Shown here in pieces: positions 45,225 through 53,807 of a DNA stretch of 64,000 nucleotides. The notes under the pieces were generated by a model. It was not told the DNA's origin. It searched no databases and saw only the letters and a program-made list of their open reading frames with translations. Source of the DNA: an uncultured Bacilli bacterium. GTDB lineage: Bacteria; Bacillota_I; Bacilli_A; ML615J-28; CAG-698. The stretch is from positions 248,001 to 312,000 of the forward strand of contig CAKOMG010000001.1 in assembly GCA_934096585.1 (NCBI GenBank), given 5' to 3'. Position 1 is the first letter of the stretch, and each line of letters begins with the position of its first letter. The position numbers and the translations under genes were made by a program.

Positions 45225-46901
45225 TTATTTTACTCCTATTGCTCTTAATATATCGTTATATGAAGCGAAAATAATTAAACCAAATAACAATAACATTGTA
45301 ATATTAATTAAAATTGTTTCAACCTTTTCACTTACTTTTTTCTTTGTTACTGCTTCTATTCCAACGAATAATAATCTTCCACCATCAAGTGCAGGTATTG
45401 GTAATAGATTTAAGAATCCTACATTTACACTTAAAAATCCAATCCAATATAGTAAATTTGCAAAACCACCTTGAGCTGCTTGACTTGTCATCGTATAAAT
45501 TCCCACAGGACCACTTAGATCTTTAATTCCTACTTCACTACTAAATAATAAATAGCCTAAAGTGAAAATCATTTTTTTAATTGAATTAAATAATTCTGTA
45601 AATGAATAACCAATGCTATGGAAGAATCCGTGTTTAACTGATGGAGAAATTCCAAGTATTATAACGGCTGTATCCACATTTTGTGTTCTCTTAAATAAAT
45701 TTCTTGAATAAGGATCAACTACTGCTTCAACTTGTTCATCTCCACGTAAAGCATAAATAGTCATTTCTTTTCCTTTTTCATTTTCTAAAAAGATTTTATA
45801 AACATCTTTCCATGTTTTTACAGTCATTTTGTTTTCATCGTCTTTATAGCTGATAGCTTTAATTATATCTCCTTCTCTAAGTCCCCCAACATATGCGGGT
45901 GAAGAAGTATTTAAAGCCCCAACTCTTACATTTGTTTGATCGTTAATATCTTGAAGCAAACTAATCGAATAAATAACTGTTTGCGGATAAATTGAAGTCG
46001 TTTTTTCAACGTTATCACTATTATAATAAATTGTTATTTTTTCAAAAGTTGAAGTATCTTTTTTATATTCACTCATGAACGAAGAAATATCATTCCATTC
46101 TTTTGTTTCTTTTTTACCAAGTGATGGCGTTTCAAGAGCAGTTATGGTATCACCATCTCTTAATCCGGCAACGTATGCAATTGTTCCTTCACTAACTATT
46201 AATTTTGTTTTTGATGTATCGCTATATCCATTCATTAATCCCGCAAAGAAAAATACAACTATTGCTAATATGAAATTCATAAGGGGGCCACCAAACATAA
46301 CGAGCGCTCTGGCACCTTTGCTTTTCGCATTTAATGTTCTATTATGTGGTGCTATTTGAAACTCTTTGGAATATTTATTTCTTTTCTTTTCAAGATTTTC
46401 TTTATCAATTTCACCATTATATGGTTTAGTAAATACATACATTGCTTGTGGATCAACTTTATATTCCACTTCTTCTTCATTTTCTTTTACTACCATATAT
46501 AAGTTACCAGTGTCTTGTTCATCAAATATATCGTATTTAACAATCTCATACATCGGGTAATCATCAAATAAATGGTTTTTATCATCAATGATAAATTTTT
46601 TAATAATTCCATCTTCTATTACTAATCTTACTTCTTTTAATTCTTTTAGTGGATCATCTTCTTCAGTTTCCCCCGCAATAGCACAATACCCACCTATTGG
46701 AAATAAATTTAAGGCATATGTTGTTTCACCTTTTTTAAATTTCACAAGTTGCGGTCCCATTCCAAATGCATATTCACGGCATAGTATATTTGCACGTCTT
46801 GCAAAAAAGAAATGACCTCCTTCATGTATTAGAATAATTAGTGCTAAGGCAAATATAAAAGATAAAATTCCAATTAACACACTTCCAAATGATAATATCA
46901 T
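45225..46901 (-). CDS. rseP: Site-2 intramembrane zinc protease RseP
   Basis: 558 residues, longer than the usual ~420 because of inserts near 80-185 and an extended central region. LIILIHEGGHFFFARR carries HExxH; LNLLPIPALDGGRLLF carries the third ligand. Two PDZ-like units sit between (VSEGTIAYVAGLRDGDTITA; GALNTSSPAYVGGLREGDII). It cuts transmembrane segments, for example of anti-sigma factors or leftover signal peptides. It lies in the usual uppS-cdsA-dxr-rseP-proS order. Confidence 0.95.
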   Translation of the reverse strand: MILSFGSVLIGILSFIFALALIILIHEGGHFFFARRANILCREYAFGMGPQLVKFKKGETTYALNLFPIGGYCAIAGETEEDDPLKELKEVRLVIEDGIIKKFIIDDKNHLFDDYPMYEIVKYDIFDEQDTGNLYMVVKENEEEVEYKVDPQAMYVFTKPYNGEIDKENLEKKRNKYSKEFQIAPHNRTLNAKSKGARALVMFGGPLMNFILAIVVFFFAGLMNGYSDTSKTKLIVSEGTIAYVAGLRDGDTITALETPSLGKKETKEWNDISSFMSEYKKDTSTFEKITIYYNSDNVEKTTSIYPQTVIYSISLLQDINDQTNVRVGALNTSSPAYVGGLREGDIIKAISYKDDENKMTVKTWKDVYKIFLENEKGKEMTIYALRGDEQVEAVVDPYSRNLFKRTQNVDTAVIILGISPSVKHGFFHSIGYSFTELFNSIKKMIFTLGYLLFSSEVGIKDLSGPVGIYTMTSQAAQGGFANLLYWIGFLSVNVGFLNLLPIPALDGGRLLFVGIEAVTKKKVSEKVETILINITMLLLFGLIIFASYNDILRAIGVK

Positions 46902-46903
46902 AA

Positions 46904-48091
46904 TTATAATTCCTTTCCATTATATTTCTTTTGTATATTTAATCTTACTTCTTTATCAACTTTTAATATTTCATCTAAAGTAATATTTGTGTTTTTACTT
47001 GACTCAACAATATTTTGATAAAAGTTAACATATTCAGTAATGATATTTTCAATTTCTAAAAAACTAATTTTACCATTTAAAAACAATTTAACTGCTTCTT
47101 CATTGCTAGCATTATAAACTGTAGGCATAATGCCTCCCATTTTACCTACTTTATATGCAAAAAGAAGCATTGGATATCTTGCAAAATCCATTTCTTTAAA
47201 AGTTAATTCATTATATTCTTTAAAAGAAAGGGAGTTATCTAAAACAAACTTTTGTTTTGTTGGGAAAGTTAGAGCATACTGTATTGGAATACGCATATCA
47301 GGTTTTCCCATTTGAGCAATGATTGTGTTATCAATATATTCAACCATTGAATGAACTATACTCTCTTTATGAATAATTGTATCAATTTTTTCATAAGGCA
47401 TATCAAATAAATAATGAGCTTCAATTACTTCTAATCCCTTATTTACCATTGTGGCACAATCAACTGTAATCTTATTTCCCATTCTCCAGTTAGGGTGACT
47501 TAAAGCGTCATTTACGGAAACATTTTTTAATTCTTCTCTTGTTTTGTCACGAAATGCTCCGCCACTTGCTGTTATAATTAGACGTTTAACTTCTTTTTTT
47601 CTTCTACCTTCTAAGCACTGAAATATTGCACTATGTTCAGAATCAATGGGAAGAATTCTAACATTATATTCCTTTTTAAGTTTTGTAATGATTTCTCCAC
47701 CAACTACTAATGTTTCTTTATTAGCAAGAAGAATTTCTCTTTTTAATTTGATAGCTTCGATTGTTGGGATGAGTCCTACCATTCCAACAACACTATTTAT
47801 GACAATATCTTTTCCATCGTCATAATACTTACATGTAGCTACCTTGTTTAAGCCTTCACTGCCATAACCAAATTCAATATTTTGATACTTACTTTTTAAT
47901 TCCTCATATATTTTTTCATTACCACATGATACAAATTTAGGATGAAACTCATTTATTATTTCTTCTGCTTTAATAATATTCTCATTAAAACTAAAACTTA
48001 CTAATCTAATCTTATTTTTTAATGTTCTTAATACTTCAATTGTTTGTAAACCAATTGAACCAGTTGCACCAAGTAAATAAATATTTTTCAT
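46904..48091 (-). CDS. dxr: 1-deoxy-D-xylulose 5-phosphate reductoisomerase
   Basis: The start is ATG 48091 (MKNIYLLGATG), 395 residues, with GGGGTGAG upstream; a GTG three codons earlier overlaps that site. NADPH loop LGATGSIGLQT, LLANKETLVVGG, PIDSEHSAIFQ and ITASGGAFRD are the family signatures. It makes MEP from DXP, the second step of the same pathway as IspDF. Confidence 0.95.
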   Translation of the reverse strand: MKNIYLLGATGSIGLQTIEVLRTLKNKIRLVSFSFNENIIKAEEIINEFHPKFVSCGNEKIYEELKSKYQNIEFGYGSEGLNKVATCKYYDDGKDIVINSVVGMVGLIPTIEAIKLKREILLANKETLVVGGEIITKLKKEYNVRILPIDSEHSAIFQCLEGRRKKEVKRLIITASGGAFRDKTREELKNVSVNDALSHPNWRMGNKITVDCATMVNKGLEVIEAHYLFDMPYEKIDTIIHKESIVHSMVEYIDNTIIAQMGKPDMRIPIQYALTFPTKQKFVLDNSLSFKEYNELTFKEMDFARYPMLLFAYKVGKMGGIMPTVYNASNEEAVKLFLNGKISFLEIENIITEYVNFYQNIVESSKNTNITLDEILKVDKEVRLNIQKKYNGKEL

Positions 48092-48139
48092 TTGTCTCAC
48101 CCCATTTATTATTTGCTCATTTATGTGTTTTTAAGCAAA

Positions 48140-49024
48140 CTAAAATCTACTAATAATGTTCATAATAATGAATAGCAATGATCCAGAAATAATTAAACTA
48201 TCAAAGCGATCCATTACGCCGCCATGGCCAGGAAAAATAAAACCATAATCTTTAATTTCATAACTTCTCTTTAATTTTGATGCTACTAAATCTCCAATTT
48301 GACTGGTAGCAGAAATAACTAAAGATAACAAATAAACTAAAATTACTAGTACTACTTTATTTTGTGCATCTTGGTATGGAAATACTCCAAGTACTAAACC
48401 TAAAACTGTACCAACCATTGCACCAAGTACTAGCCCAAATATTGCTCCTTCAACGCTTTTCTTTGGACTAATTTTTTCGCATAACTTATGTTTACCAAGT
48501 AAACTACCAAAGAAGTAAGCAAATACATCAGTAAATATTACATTACTATAAAGGAATATAAATACCTTACCAAAATATGAAGATGATTCCGTTTCATTAT
48601 AACCAATTGGTTTTAGAAATTCAACACTAAATGCCATAGATAGTAATAATCCCGCATAAGTAATACTAGTTATACAACTCATAATATCACTAGCTTCAGT
48701 ACCATCTTTTAATAATCCAAATAACATTGATGTAACTACGCCTAAACCAAACAATAGTAATGGAAGCATTAATACATTGTTATTGCACCCAAAATAAAAA
48801 GATACCATAGTTAATCCTGAAAATATTGGCATTATAAATCGCATTACTTTTAAACATGGATTCTTTTTATAGAACATATTCATAAGTTCATAAGTACCGA
48901 TTGTTGTTAAAAATGTTGTTACACATAAATAAAATATACCACCTATTATAATTGATGGAATCATTACTGCCATTAAACAAATTCCTGTAATAATTCTAAT
49001 AATAAAATTCTTTTTATTTTTCAT
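48140..49024 (-). CDS. cdsA: Phosphatidate cytidylyltransferase
   Basis: The start is ATG 49024 (MKNKKNFIIRI), 294 residues, ribosome site GGAGGAA; longer frames lie inside uppS. Eight or so membrane segments are present. The signature SQIGDLVASKLKRSYEIKDYG and FPGHGGVMDRFDSL near the end bind CTP and metal. It makes CDP-diacylglycerol for membrane phospholipids. Confidence 0.95.
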   Translation of the reverse strand: MKNKKNFIIRIITGICLMAVMIPSIIIGGIFYLCVTTFLTTIGTYELMNMFYKKNPCLKVMRFIMPIFSGLTMVSFYFGCNNNVLMLPLLLFGLGVVTSMLFGLLKDGTEASDIMSCITSITYAGLLLSMAFSVEFLKPIGYNETESSSYFGKVFIFLYSNVIFTDVFAYFFGSLLGKHKLCEKISPKKSVEGAIFGLVLGAMVGTVLGLVLGVFPYQDAQNKVVLVILVYLLSLVISATSQIGDLVASKLKRSYEIKDYGFIFPGHGGVMDRFDSLIISGSLLFIIMNIISRF

Positions 49025-49724
49025 TTTTAATTCCTCCAAAACGGCGATCACGCGATGTATAAGCAAGAAGAGCCTTATCCATTTCTTTTGGTGTAAAATC
49101 AGGCCAATAAGTATCGGTAAAATAAAACTCGCTATAAGCACTTTGCCAAAGTAAGAAATTGCTTATACGCATTTCTCCACTTGTACGAATTAGTAAATCA
49201 ACATCTCCTGATTCACTTGTATATAAATATTTACTAACATTTTCTTTAGTAAACAAAACTTTATCTTGAGCCATCTTTTGAAATGCATGAACAATTTCAT
49301 CTTTACTTCCATAATTAAAAGCAATGTTTAAAATCATACCAGTATTATTCTTTGAATTGTTTTCAACATCTTTAATAGTTTGAATTAATTCTTCATTTAA
49401 ATGTGTTTTTTCACCAATAACTTTTAATTTTATTTGTCTTTTTGTTAATTTCTTTTCAATGCCTTTTAAGTTTTCTTTAATTAGTTTTAATAAGTAGTCT
49501 ACTTCTTTTTGAGGTCTAGACCAATTCTCTGTAGAAAATGCATATAATGTCAAGTTATGAATGCCAATATCTGAACAATATCTTGCCATTTTAATTAGTG
49601 CTTGCACGCCTTGCCTATGTCCAAGATTACGAGGAAGCCCTCTTTTTTTTGCCCATCTACCATTACCATCCATAATAATGGCAATATGATTAGGTAAATT
49701 AGTTATTTCGTTCATACGCTTCAC
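49014..49724 (-). CDS. uppS: Undecaprenyl diphosphate synthase (isoprenyl transferase)
   Basis: 236 residues. AIIMDGNGRWAKKRGLPR with the catalytic Asp, LTLYAFSTENWSRP, and LIRTSGEMRISNFLLWQSAY match UppS. It builds the C55 carrier lipid for wall and capsule from MEP-pathway units. It opens the gene cluster; an extended -10 (TGATATAAT, near 49743-49751) lies upstream. It overlaps cdsA by 11 bp. Confidence 0.95.
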   Translation of the reverse strand: MKRMNEITNLPNHIAIIMDGNGRWAKKRGLPRNLGHRQGVQALIKMARYCSDIGIHNLTLYAFSTENWSRPQKEVDYLLKLIKENLKGIEKKLTKRQIKLKVIGEKTHLNEELIQTIKDVENNSKNNTGMILNIAFNYGSKDEIVHAFQKMAQDKVLFTKENVSKYLYTSESGDVDLLIRTSGEMRISNFLLWQSAYSEFYFTDTYWPDFTPKEMDKALLAYTSRDRRFGGIKNEK

Positions 49725-49804
49725 CTACTTATCCAATTACATATTATATCATAAAACATGTAAATTATCTAGTCATTTAATTTTATTTTAATGAAAAAGA
49801 AAAA

Positions 49805-49835
49805 AGAAGTGAATTTTTTATATAATTTCACTTCT
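49805..49835 (-). terminator. Nitroreductase terminator
   Basis: AGAAGTGAA/TTCACTTCT stem then T6 on the minus strand. Confidence 0.8.
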
Positions 49836-49873
49836 ATTATTAATTGATATTTTCCTATTTATTTAAACTAAAT

Positions 49874-50383
49874 CTATTCTATGTAATGCACTTTTTTAGT
49901 CTCATATTGAGTTCTTGGTTCTTTTTCTTCATCTGGATAACCAACATGAAGTAATCCTAGTGGAACAATATTATCAGTTAAATGTAATATTTTCCTTATT
50001 GTTTCTACCCTATCAATTCTTGGATATATACCACACCAACATGTTCCAAGGCCCAATTCTACTGCTTCAATTAATATATTTTCAATAGCTGCAGAACAGT
50101 CTTGAATCCAAAAATCATTATTTTCTTTTGAAATTGTTAAGTCTAAATTAGCTCCCACAACAATTAATAATGGAGAATTAAAGTTATAGTTTTTGCAACT
50201 TAACTTAATTTCTTTTTGGATTTCTTTATTTTTTATGACATAAAATTCCCATGGTGTTTTATTACAAGCACTAGGTGCAGCCATTGCACTTTGTAATAAT
50301 TCTTCAATTTGTTCATCACTAACTTCAATATTTTGATATTTCCTTATACTTCTTCTTTTAAGTATTGCTTCTTTTACATTCAT
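49874..50383 (-). CDS. Nitroreductase-family flavoprotein
   Basis: 169 residues. RRSIRKYQNIEVSDEQIEEL at the N-terminus (FMN phosphate-binding Arg), APSACNKTPWEFYVIKN and LGLGTCWCGIYPR are typical. It probably binds FMN and reduces quinones, nitro compounds or flavins with NAD(P)H. It is a single gene with its own promoter (50406-50434) and AAAAGGAG site. Confidence 0.9.
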   Translation of the reverse strand: MNVKEAILKRRSIRKYQNIEVSDEQIEELLQSAMAAPSACNKTPWEFYVIKNKEIQKEIKLSCKNYNFNSPLLIVVGANLDLTISKENNDFWIQDCSAAIENILIEAVELGLGTCWCGIYPRIDRVETIRKILHLTDNIVPLGLLHVGYPDEEKEPRTQYETKKVHYIE

Positions 50384-50405
50384 AATTAACTCCTTTTATA
50401 TGTTA

Positions 50406-50434
50406 ATTATACAATGAATTTTTTAAATTTTCAA
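50406..50434 (-). promoter_or_regulatory. Nitroreductase promoter
   Basis: Minus strand: -35 TTGAAA (50434-50429), 17-bp spacer, -10 TATAAT (50411-50406). A TCAAGA/TCTTGA inverted repeat (50431-50448) overlaps the -35 and may be an operator or the end of degV. Confidence 0.75.
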
Positions 50435-50462
50435 GAAAAATATCTTGATTTTCTTGCATAAA

Positions 50463-51128
50463 TTATACTAAGTAATTCATTGATGCAACTCTTCCTTTAA
50501 CTTTTTTGAAAGCATAATTTTGACCAATGACATCAGATATTATTATTGGTTTAACACCAAATAGATTACCAAAGAAAGCACTTGATGCTTTTACTCTTCC
50601 CGCCCTTTTTAAATATTCAAGATTTTCAACAGTTGCAACTTGATTTACTTTTAATTTATTAGCCTCTAAGTATTCTTTTACTTCATTAATAGTTTTACCT
50701 TCATTTCTTAAACTAGCAGCTTTTATCACAAGTAATCCTTGCCCTAAGCAACTAATTAATGAATCGACTAACACTATTTTATTATTTGGATAACTTTCCT
50801 CTAATTCTTGTTTAACTGTGCGAGCAATGTTAATTGATCCTGATAAAGCTGATGAACAGGAAATATATAATACATCTTTTCCTTGTCCTAAATAATATTT
50901 AAACTTATTTAAAAAAGCATCATATGGAACTTGAGTTATTCTAATTCTTTTTCCCATTCTCATTGTATCATATAATTCTTTTAGACTATAACTATCCCAA
51001 TCTAAACTTGTAGGTAATTCTTTATCGTCATAGCTTATGTTCATTTGTACATAATCAATATCATATTGTGTTCTAAATATTTTACATAAATCTGAAGTCA
51101 AATCAGTTATAATTGCATAATTATTCAT
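50463..51128 (-). CDS. DegV-family fatty-acid-binding protein, C-terminally truncated
   Basis: The start is ATG 51128 (MNNYAIITDLTSDL), 221 residues with AAAGGAG upstream. DegV features: ITQVPYDAFLNKFKYYL, ISCSSALSGSINIA, VLVDSLISCLGQGLLV, ATVENLEYLKRAGRV and GVKPIIISDVIGQ. Normal DegV proteins run to about 280 residues; this one ends at KVKGRVASMNYLV, so 60 or more residues of the C-terminus are missing. No continuation appears in the other frames. DegV proteins bind fatty acids and hand them to FakA kinase. It is either a deletion remnant or a shortened form. Confidence 0.8.
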   Translation of the reverse strand: MNNYAIITDLTSDLCKIFRTQYDIDYVQMNISYDDKELPTSLDWDSYSLKELYDTMRMGKRIRITQVPYDAFLNKFKYYLGQGKDVLYISCSSALSGSINIARTVKQELEESYPNNKIVLVDSLISCLGQGLLVIKAASLRNEGKTINEVKEYLEANKLKVNQVATVENLEYLKRAGRVKASSAFFGNLFGVKPIIISDVIGQNYAFKKVKGRVASMNYLV

Positions 51129-51206
51129 TTTCTTTTTTCTCCTTTTGACTTTATTTGACATTTTTTATTTTATCATATATAATATAGGCATTCAATGAGC
51201 ATTTAT

Positions 51207-51218
51207 CGACATATGTCG
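51207..51218. promoter_or_regulatory. Palindromic operator CGACATATGTCG between degV and the TetR gene
   Basis: A perfect 12-bp palindrome in the divergent region. On the minus strand a degV promoter (TTGAAT-17 bp-TAAAAT) lies next to it. It is the likely site of the TetR protein. Confidence 0.6.
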
Positions 51219-51256
51219 TTTAAAATACAAATGTTTTAAAATGCTTTGGAGGTTAT

Positions 51257-51856
51257 ATGTTCACAAAAGAAAAAATAAAAACTACTGATTTAAGAGTTCA
51301 AAAAACAAAAAAATTAATTAGAGATTCTTTTTTTGAACTTGTTGAAGAAAAAGGATATTCAAAAGTTACTGTTATGGATATAACAAAAAAAGCAATGATT
51401 AATAGAAACACTTTTTATTTACATTACGTGGATAAACAGGATTTAATCGATCAGATATTAACAGAGAATTTAAAGAGTCATGAAGATTTTATTAATAATA
51501 TTGTTAATATTGATATGTTAACTTCTTCTTTAAATCATTATGAAGTGTTATACAATATATTTAAAGAAACATGTATTCTTGTTAAAGAAGAAATTGATTT
51601 ATATCGTATTATTGTTTTAGATTCTGGTCTTTCTGGATATTTTATTAAACTAAAAAACTATATAAAAAAACAAATTAACAAGTTTAAGAATGAGCCTATA
51701 GAAACAAAGCTTAGGTTTGATTATGTTTTTGAAGGCATGTTTGGACTTGTTACTAAATGGATTGTTACCCAATTTACATCACCAGAAGAAATGGCAAAAT
51801 TAATGATTATAATAATTAAAGATGATTATGACAAATTGATAAATAAAAAAGACTAG
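51257..51856 (+). CDS. TetR/AcrR-family regulator
   Basis: 199 residues. The N-terminal HTH is clear (RVQKTKKLIRDSFFELVEEK, YSKVTVMDITKKA, NRNTFYLHYVDKQDL). The C-terminal part is the all-helical ligand domain. It is divergent from degV across a 12-bp palindrome, so it probably controls degV and itself. GGAGG site. Ligand unknown. Confidence 0.88.
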   Translation: MFTKEKIKTTDLRVQKTKKLIRDSFFELVEEKGYSKVTVMDITKKAMINRNTFYLHYVDKQDLIDQILTENLKSHEDFINNIVNIDMLTSSLNHYEVLYNIFKETCILVKEEIDLYRIIVLDSGLSGYFIKLKNYIKKQINKFKNEPIETKLRFDYVFEGMFGLVTKWIVTQFTSPEEMAKLMIIIIKDDYDKLINKKD

Positions 51857-51874
51857 CAAATGCTAGTCTTTTTT
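51845..51874. terminator. TetR gene terminator
   Basis: 14-bp perfect stem AAAAAAGACTAGCA/TGCTAGTCTTTTTT overlapping the stop codon; works on either strand. Confidence 0.85.
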
Positions 51875-51983
51875 AAAAGCAAAACTTAATCACAATAATC
51901 ATTTATAAATTTCTATTTTTAAACTACAATTTTGTTTTCATTTGACGTTTTAAAATATGAAACTTTATATTGAATCAGTTTTA

Positions 51984-52778
51984 TTATTTACTTCGTATAT
52001 TTATATTACATGTTATTACATCATATTTTATATTAACTACACCAGGCTTTAAAGCAGTAATAGTTATAGAATTATTATCATTGAACACAACATCAACTAG
52101 ATCTTTATTATCTAATTCCCATATAGGAGAAACAACTTCGATGTAATCAAAATCTATAAATTGTACATTCTTTTTTCTGGCTATTATGTCCATTGTGCTA
52201 ATTAATTCATAATAATCTGAATGGATTAAACGAATTAATAGTTTTCCATTTTTATTTTCTACATCTAATATATTATCAATTTTAGAAAAATAATTTTTGT
52301 TATAGTTTTTATTTTTATCATAATCATTAGGTATAACATAAAATGAATCGTATAAAAATTTTTCCATATAAATATCACTATTGCCCATTAGTTTAATAGT
52401 TAATTTATCTCCTACTTCTATATTATCTTTTGGATATTCAAAATATCTATTATCAATAGATTCATAAGGTAAATCCTTGCACTTTTCATAGTATTGAATT
52501 CTTTTATCTTTTCTTAATTTATTAATAAATTCATCTATTCCATTGTCAACAATAAAAAGTAATTTTAAATAATTAGTTTCATTATTTACTTCCTTATTAA
52601 CTACATATACTTTCTTATACTTGTAATATTTAAAGTTTTGGTCTATATTTAAAACAACATTATTAACATATTCATTATTAATTGTAACATATATAGCTTC
52701 ATCATTGTTCCATTTATAATTATTTTTGTTACATCCCACTAATATAATTGAACTAATTATCATTAAACATATTATCAT
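51984..52778 (-). CDS. Lipoprotein of unknown function, MKIY-leader unit
   Basis: About 264 residues. The signal peptide ends in lipobox ILVGC. The mature part is charged and beta-rich, ending in a bacterial Ig-like pattern (ITITALKPGVVNIKY). The start is unsure: the best ribosome site (GAAAGGAG) lies more than 20 bp upstream of the first in-frame GTG/ATG, and the codon at the ideal distance is GCA. A short ORF in another frame ends TGATG over the ATG, so coupling is possible. The signal peptide resembles that of the lipoprotein at 61748-62620. It is expressed behind leader MKIYLVLKRIIKKQKNI and the conserved promoter. Confidence 0.65.
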   Translation of the reverse strand: MIICLMIISSIILVGCNKNNYKWNNDEAIYVTINNEYVNNVVLNIDQNFKYYKYKKVYVVNKEVNNETNYLKLLFIVDNGIDEFINKLRKDKRIQYYEKCKDLPYESIDNRYFEYPKDNIEVGDKLTIKLMGNSDIYMEKFLYDSFYVIPNDYDKNKNYNKNYFSKIDNILDVENKNGKLLIRLIHSDYYELISTMDIIARKKNVQFIDFDYIEVVSPIWELDNKDLVDVVFNDNNSITITALKPGVVNIKYDVITCNINIRSK

Positions 52779-52820
52779 CACTCTTTTCTTTTTTGCTTAT
52801 CTTCTCCTTTCACTTTTGAT

Positions 52821-52874
52821 TTAAATATTTTTTTGCTTCTTGATAATGCGTTTTAACACTAAATAAATTTTCAT
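52821..52874 (-). CDS. Leader micro-ORF MKIYLVLKRIIKKQKNI
   Basis: 17 codons with site GAAGGATGG, placed between the conserved promoter and the lipoprotein gene. The first 12 residues MKIYLVLKRIIK are identical to those of the micro-ORF at 62649-62705, although the DNA differs at several third positions. That favours translation. Confidence 0.65.
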   Translation of the reverse strand: MKIYLVLKRIIKKQKNI

Positions 52875-52895
52875 AAAACCATCCTTCATACTTTT

Positions 52896-52959
52896 ATTAT
52901 AACACAAATGAATACGCTTATATATAAAAAAGTATAAAAGAAGTTTAGATGACATGAGA
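52896..52959 (-). promoter_or_regulatory. Conserved promoter of the lipoprotein unit
   Basis: Minus strand: TCTCATG (52959-52953), 33 bp, AAGCG (52919-52915), 13 bp, -10 TATAAT (52901-52896). Motifs and spacings equal those of the MACPF promoter at 4405-4468; between AAGCG and -10 both read YATWCATTTRTGY. Confidence 0.6.
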
Positions 52960-53070
52960 ACTGTTTGAAAAAAGTAGATAATAATTTAGACACTTTAGTT
53001 TATTAATATTTATTGTAATTTTTTAACAACTTATATTGTTAAAATTTAATATTAAAAATAAAAAGACCTA

Positions 53071-53805
53071 TTAGACCTTCTTATTTTTATTTTCTTTTTT
53101 TAATTTTTGTTCTTCAAAATAATTCTTAATCGAATCCTTTAAAGATATTTTTGATTTAAATGGGAATAGGAAATTTGATTTTTCTTTTACTCTTCTAACT
53201 TGGTTAGAAATACTTTCTTTTAAATGTTCATATTTAACAACAATTTGTAAATCTTTGGCAATCTTAGAAATCTTACTTGATACGTTAAATGAATATATCA
53301 CATCAACAAATAATATACCAAATGCAAGCCCTAAGAAATATAATGAATATGAAAATTGATTAAAACCTTCAACCATCTTTACAAAACCTTTATGAACAAA
53401 GAAGAAATATAATGCACCAATTCCTGCCCAAATTAATGAAAATAATGGACAAATTATTCCTTTAAAGTTACCCCATCTATCACTATAATCCCATAGTTTA
53501 ATATTCATTCCAATGATAAATATTTCACCAGTTATTAATTCAATTAAAGTCATTAACACTCCAATAATTAATACTATTATAATATCCTTTAATACAACAC
53601 TTTCAATTGGCAGTTTAACTAAGAATGTGGAAATGACATACATTCCAACTATTCCAAAGCCATAAATTGGTAATACAGGTCCAGTAAGGAATCCAGGATT
53701 AATCCATTTTTTAGCACTGACAAAACGCCTAAAAAATAGTTCCATTATATATCCACCAACCGCACCAACAATAAATAAGAATGATAAATCAAAAAACCAC
53801 TTCAT
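53071..53805 (-). CDS. Putative ABC-transporter permease-like membrane protein (CmpB family)
   Basis: The start is ATG 53805 (MKWFFDLSF), 244 residues. Six or seven membrane segments with GGYIMELFFRRF, NPGFLTGPVLPIYGFG and WDYSDRWGNFKGIICPLFSL match the COG4905/PF06541 family of unknown function. The C-terminal tail is basic. It follows the M29 peptidase by 2 bp and is the last gene of the arginine-deiminase operon, so transport of an amino acid or peptide is possible but unproven. Confidence 0.8.
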   Translation of the reverse strand: MKWFFDLSFLFIVGAVGGYIMELFFRRFVSAKKWINPGFLTGPVLPIYGFGIVGMYVISTFLVKLPIESVVLKDIIIVLIIGVLMTLIELITGEIFIIGMNIKLWDYSDRWGNFKGIICPLFSLIWAGIGALYFFFVHKGFVKMVEGFNQFSYSLYFLGLAFGILFVDVIYSFNVSSKISKIAKDLQIVVKYEHLKESISNQVRRVKEKSNFLFPFKSKISLKDSIKNYFEEQKLKKENKNKKV

Positions 53806-53807
53806 GA

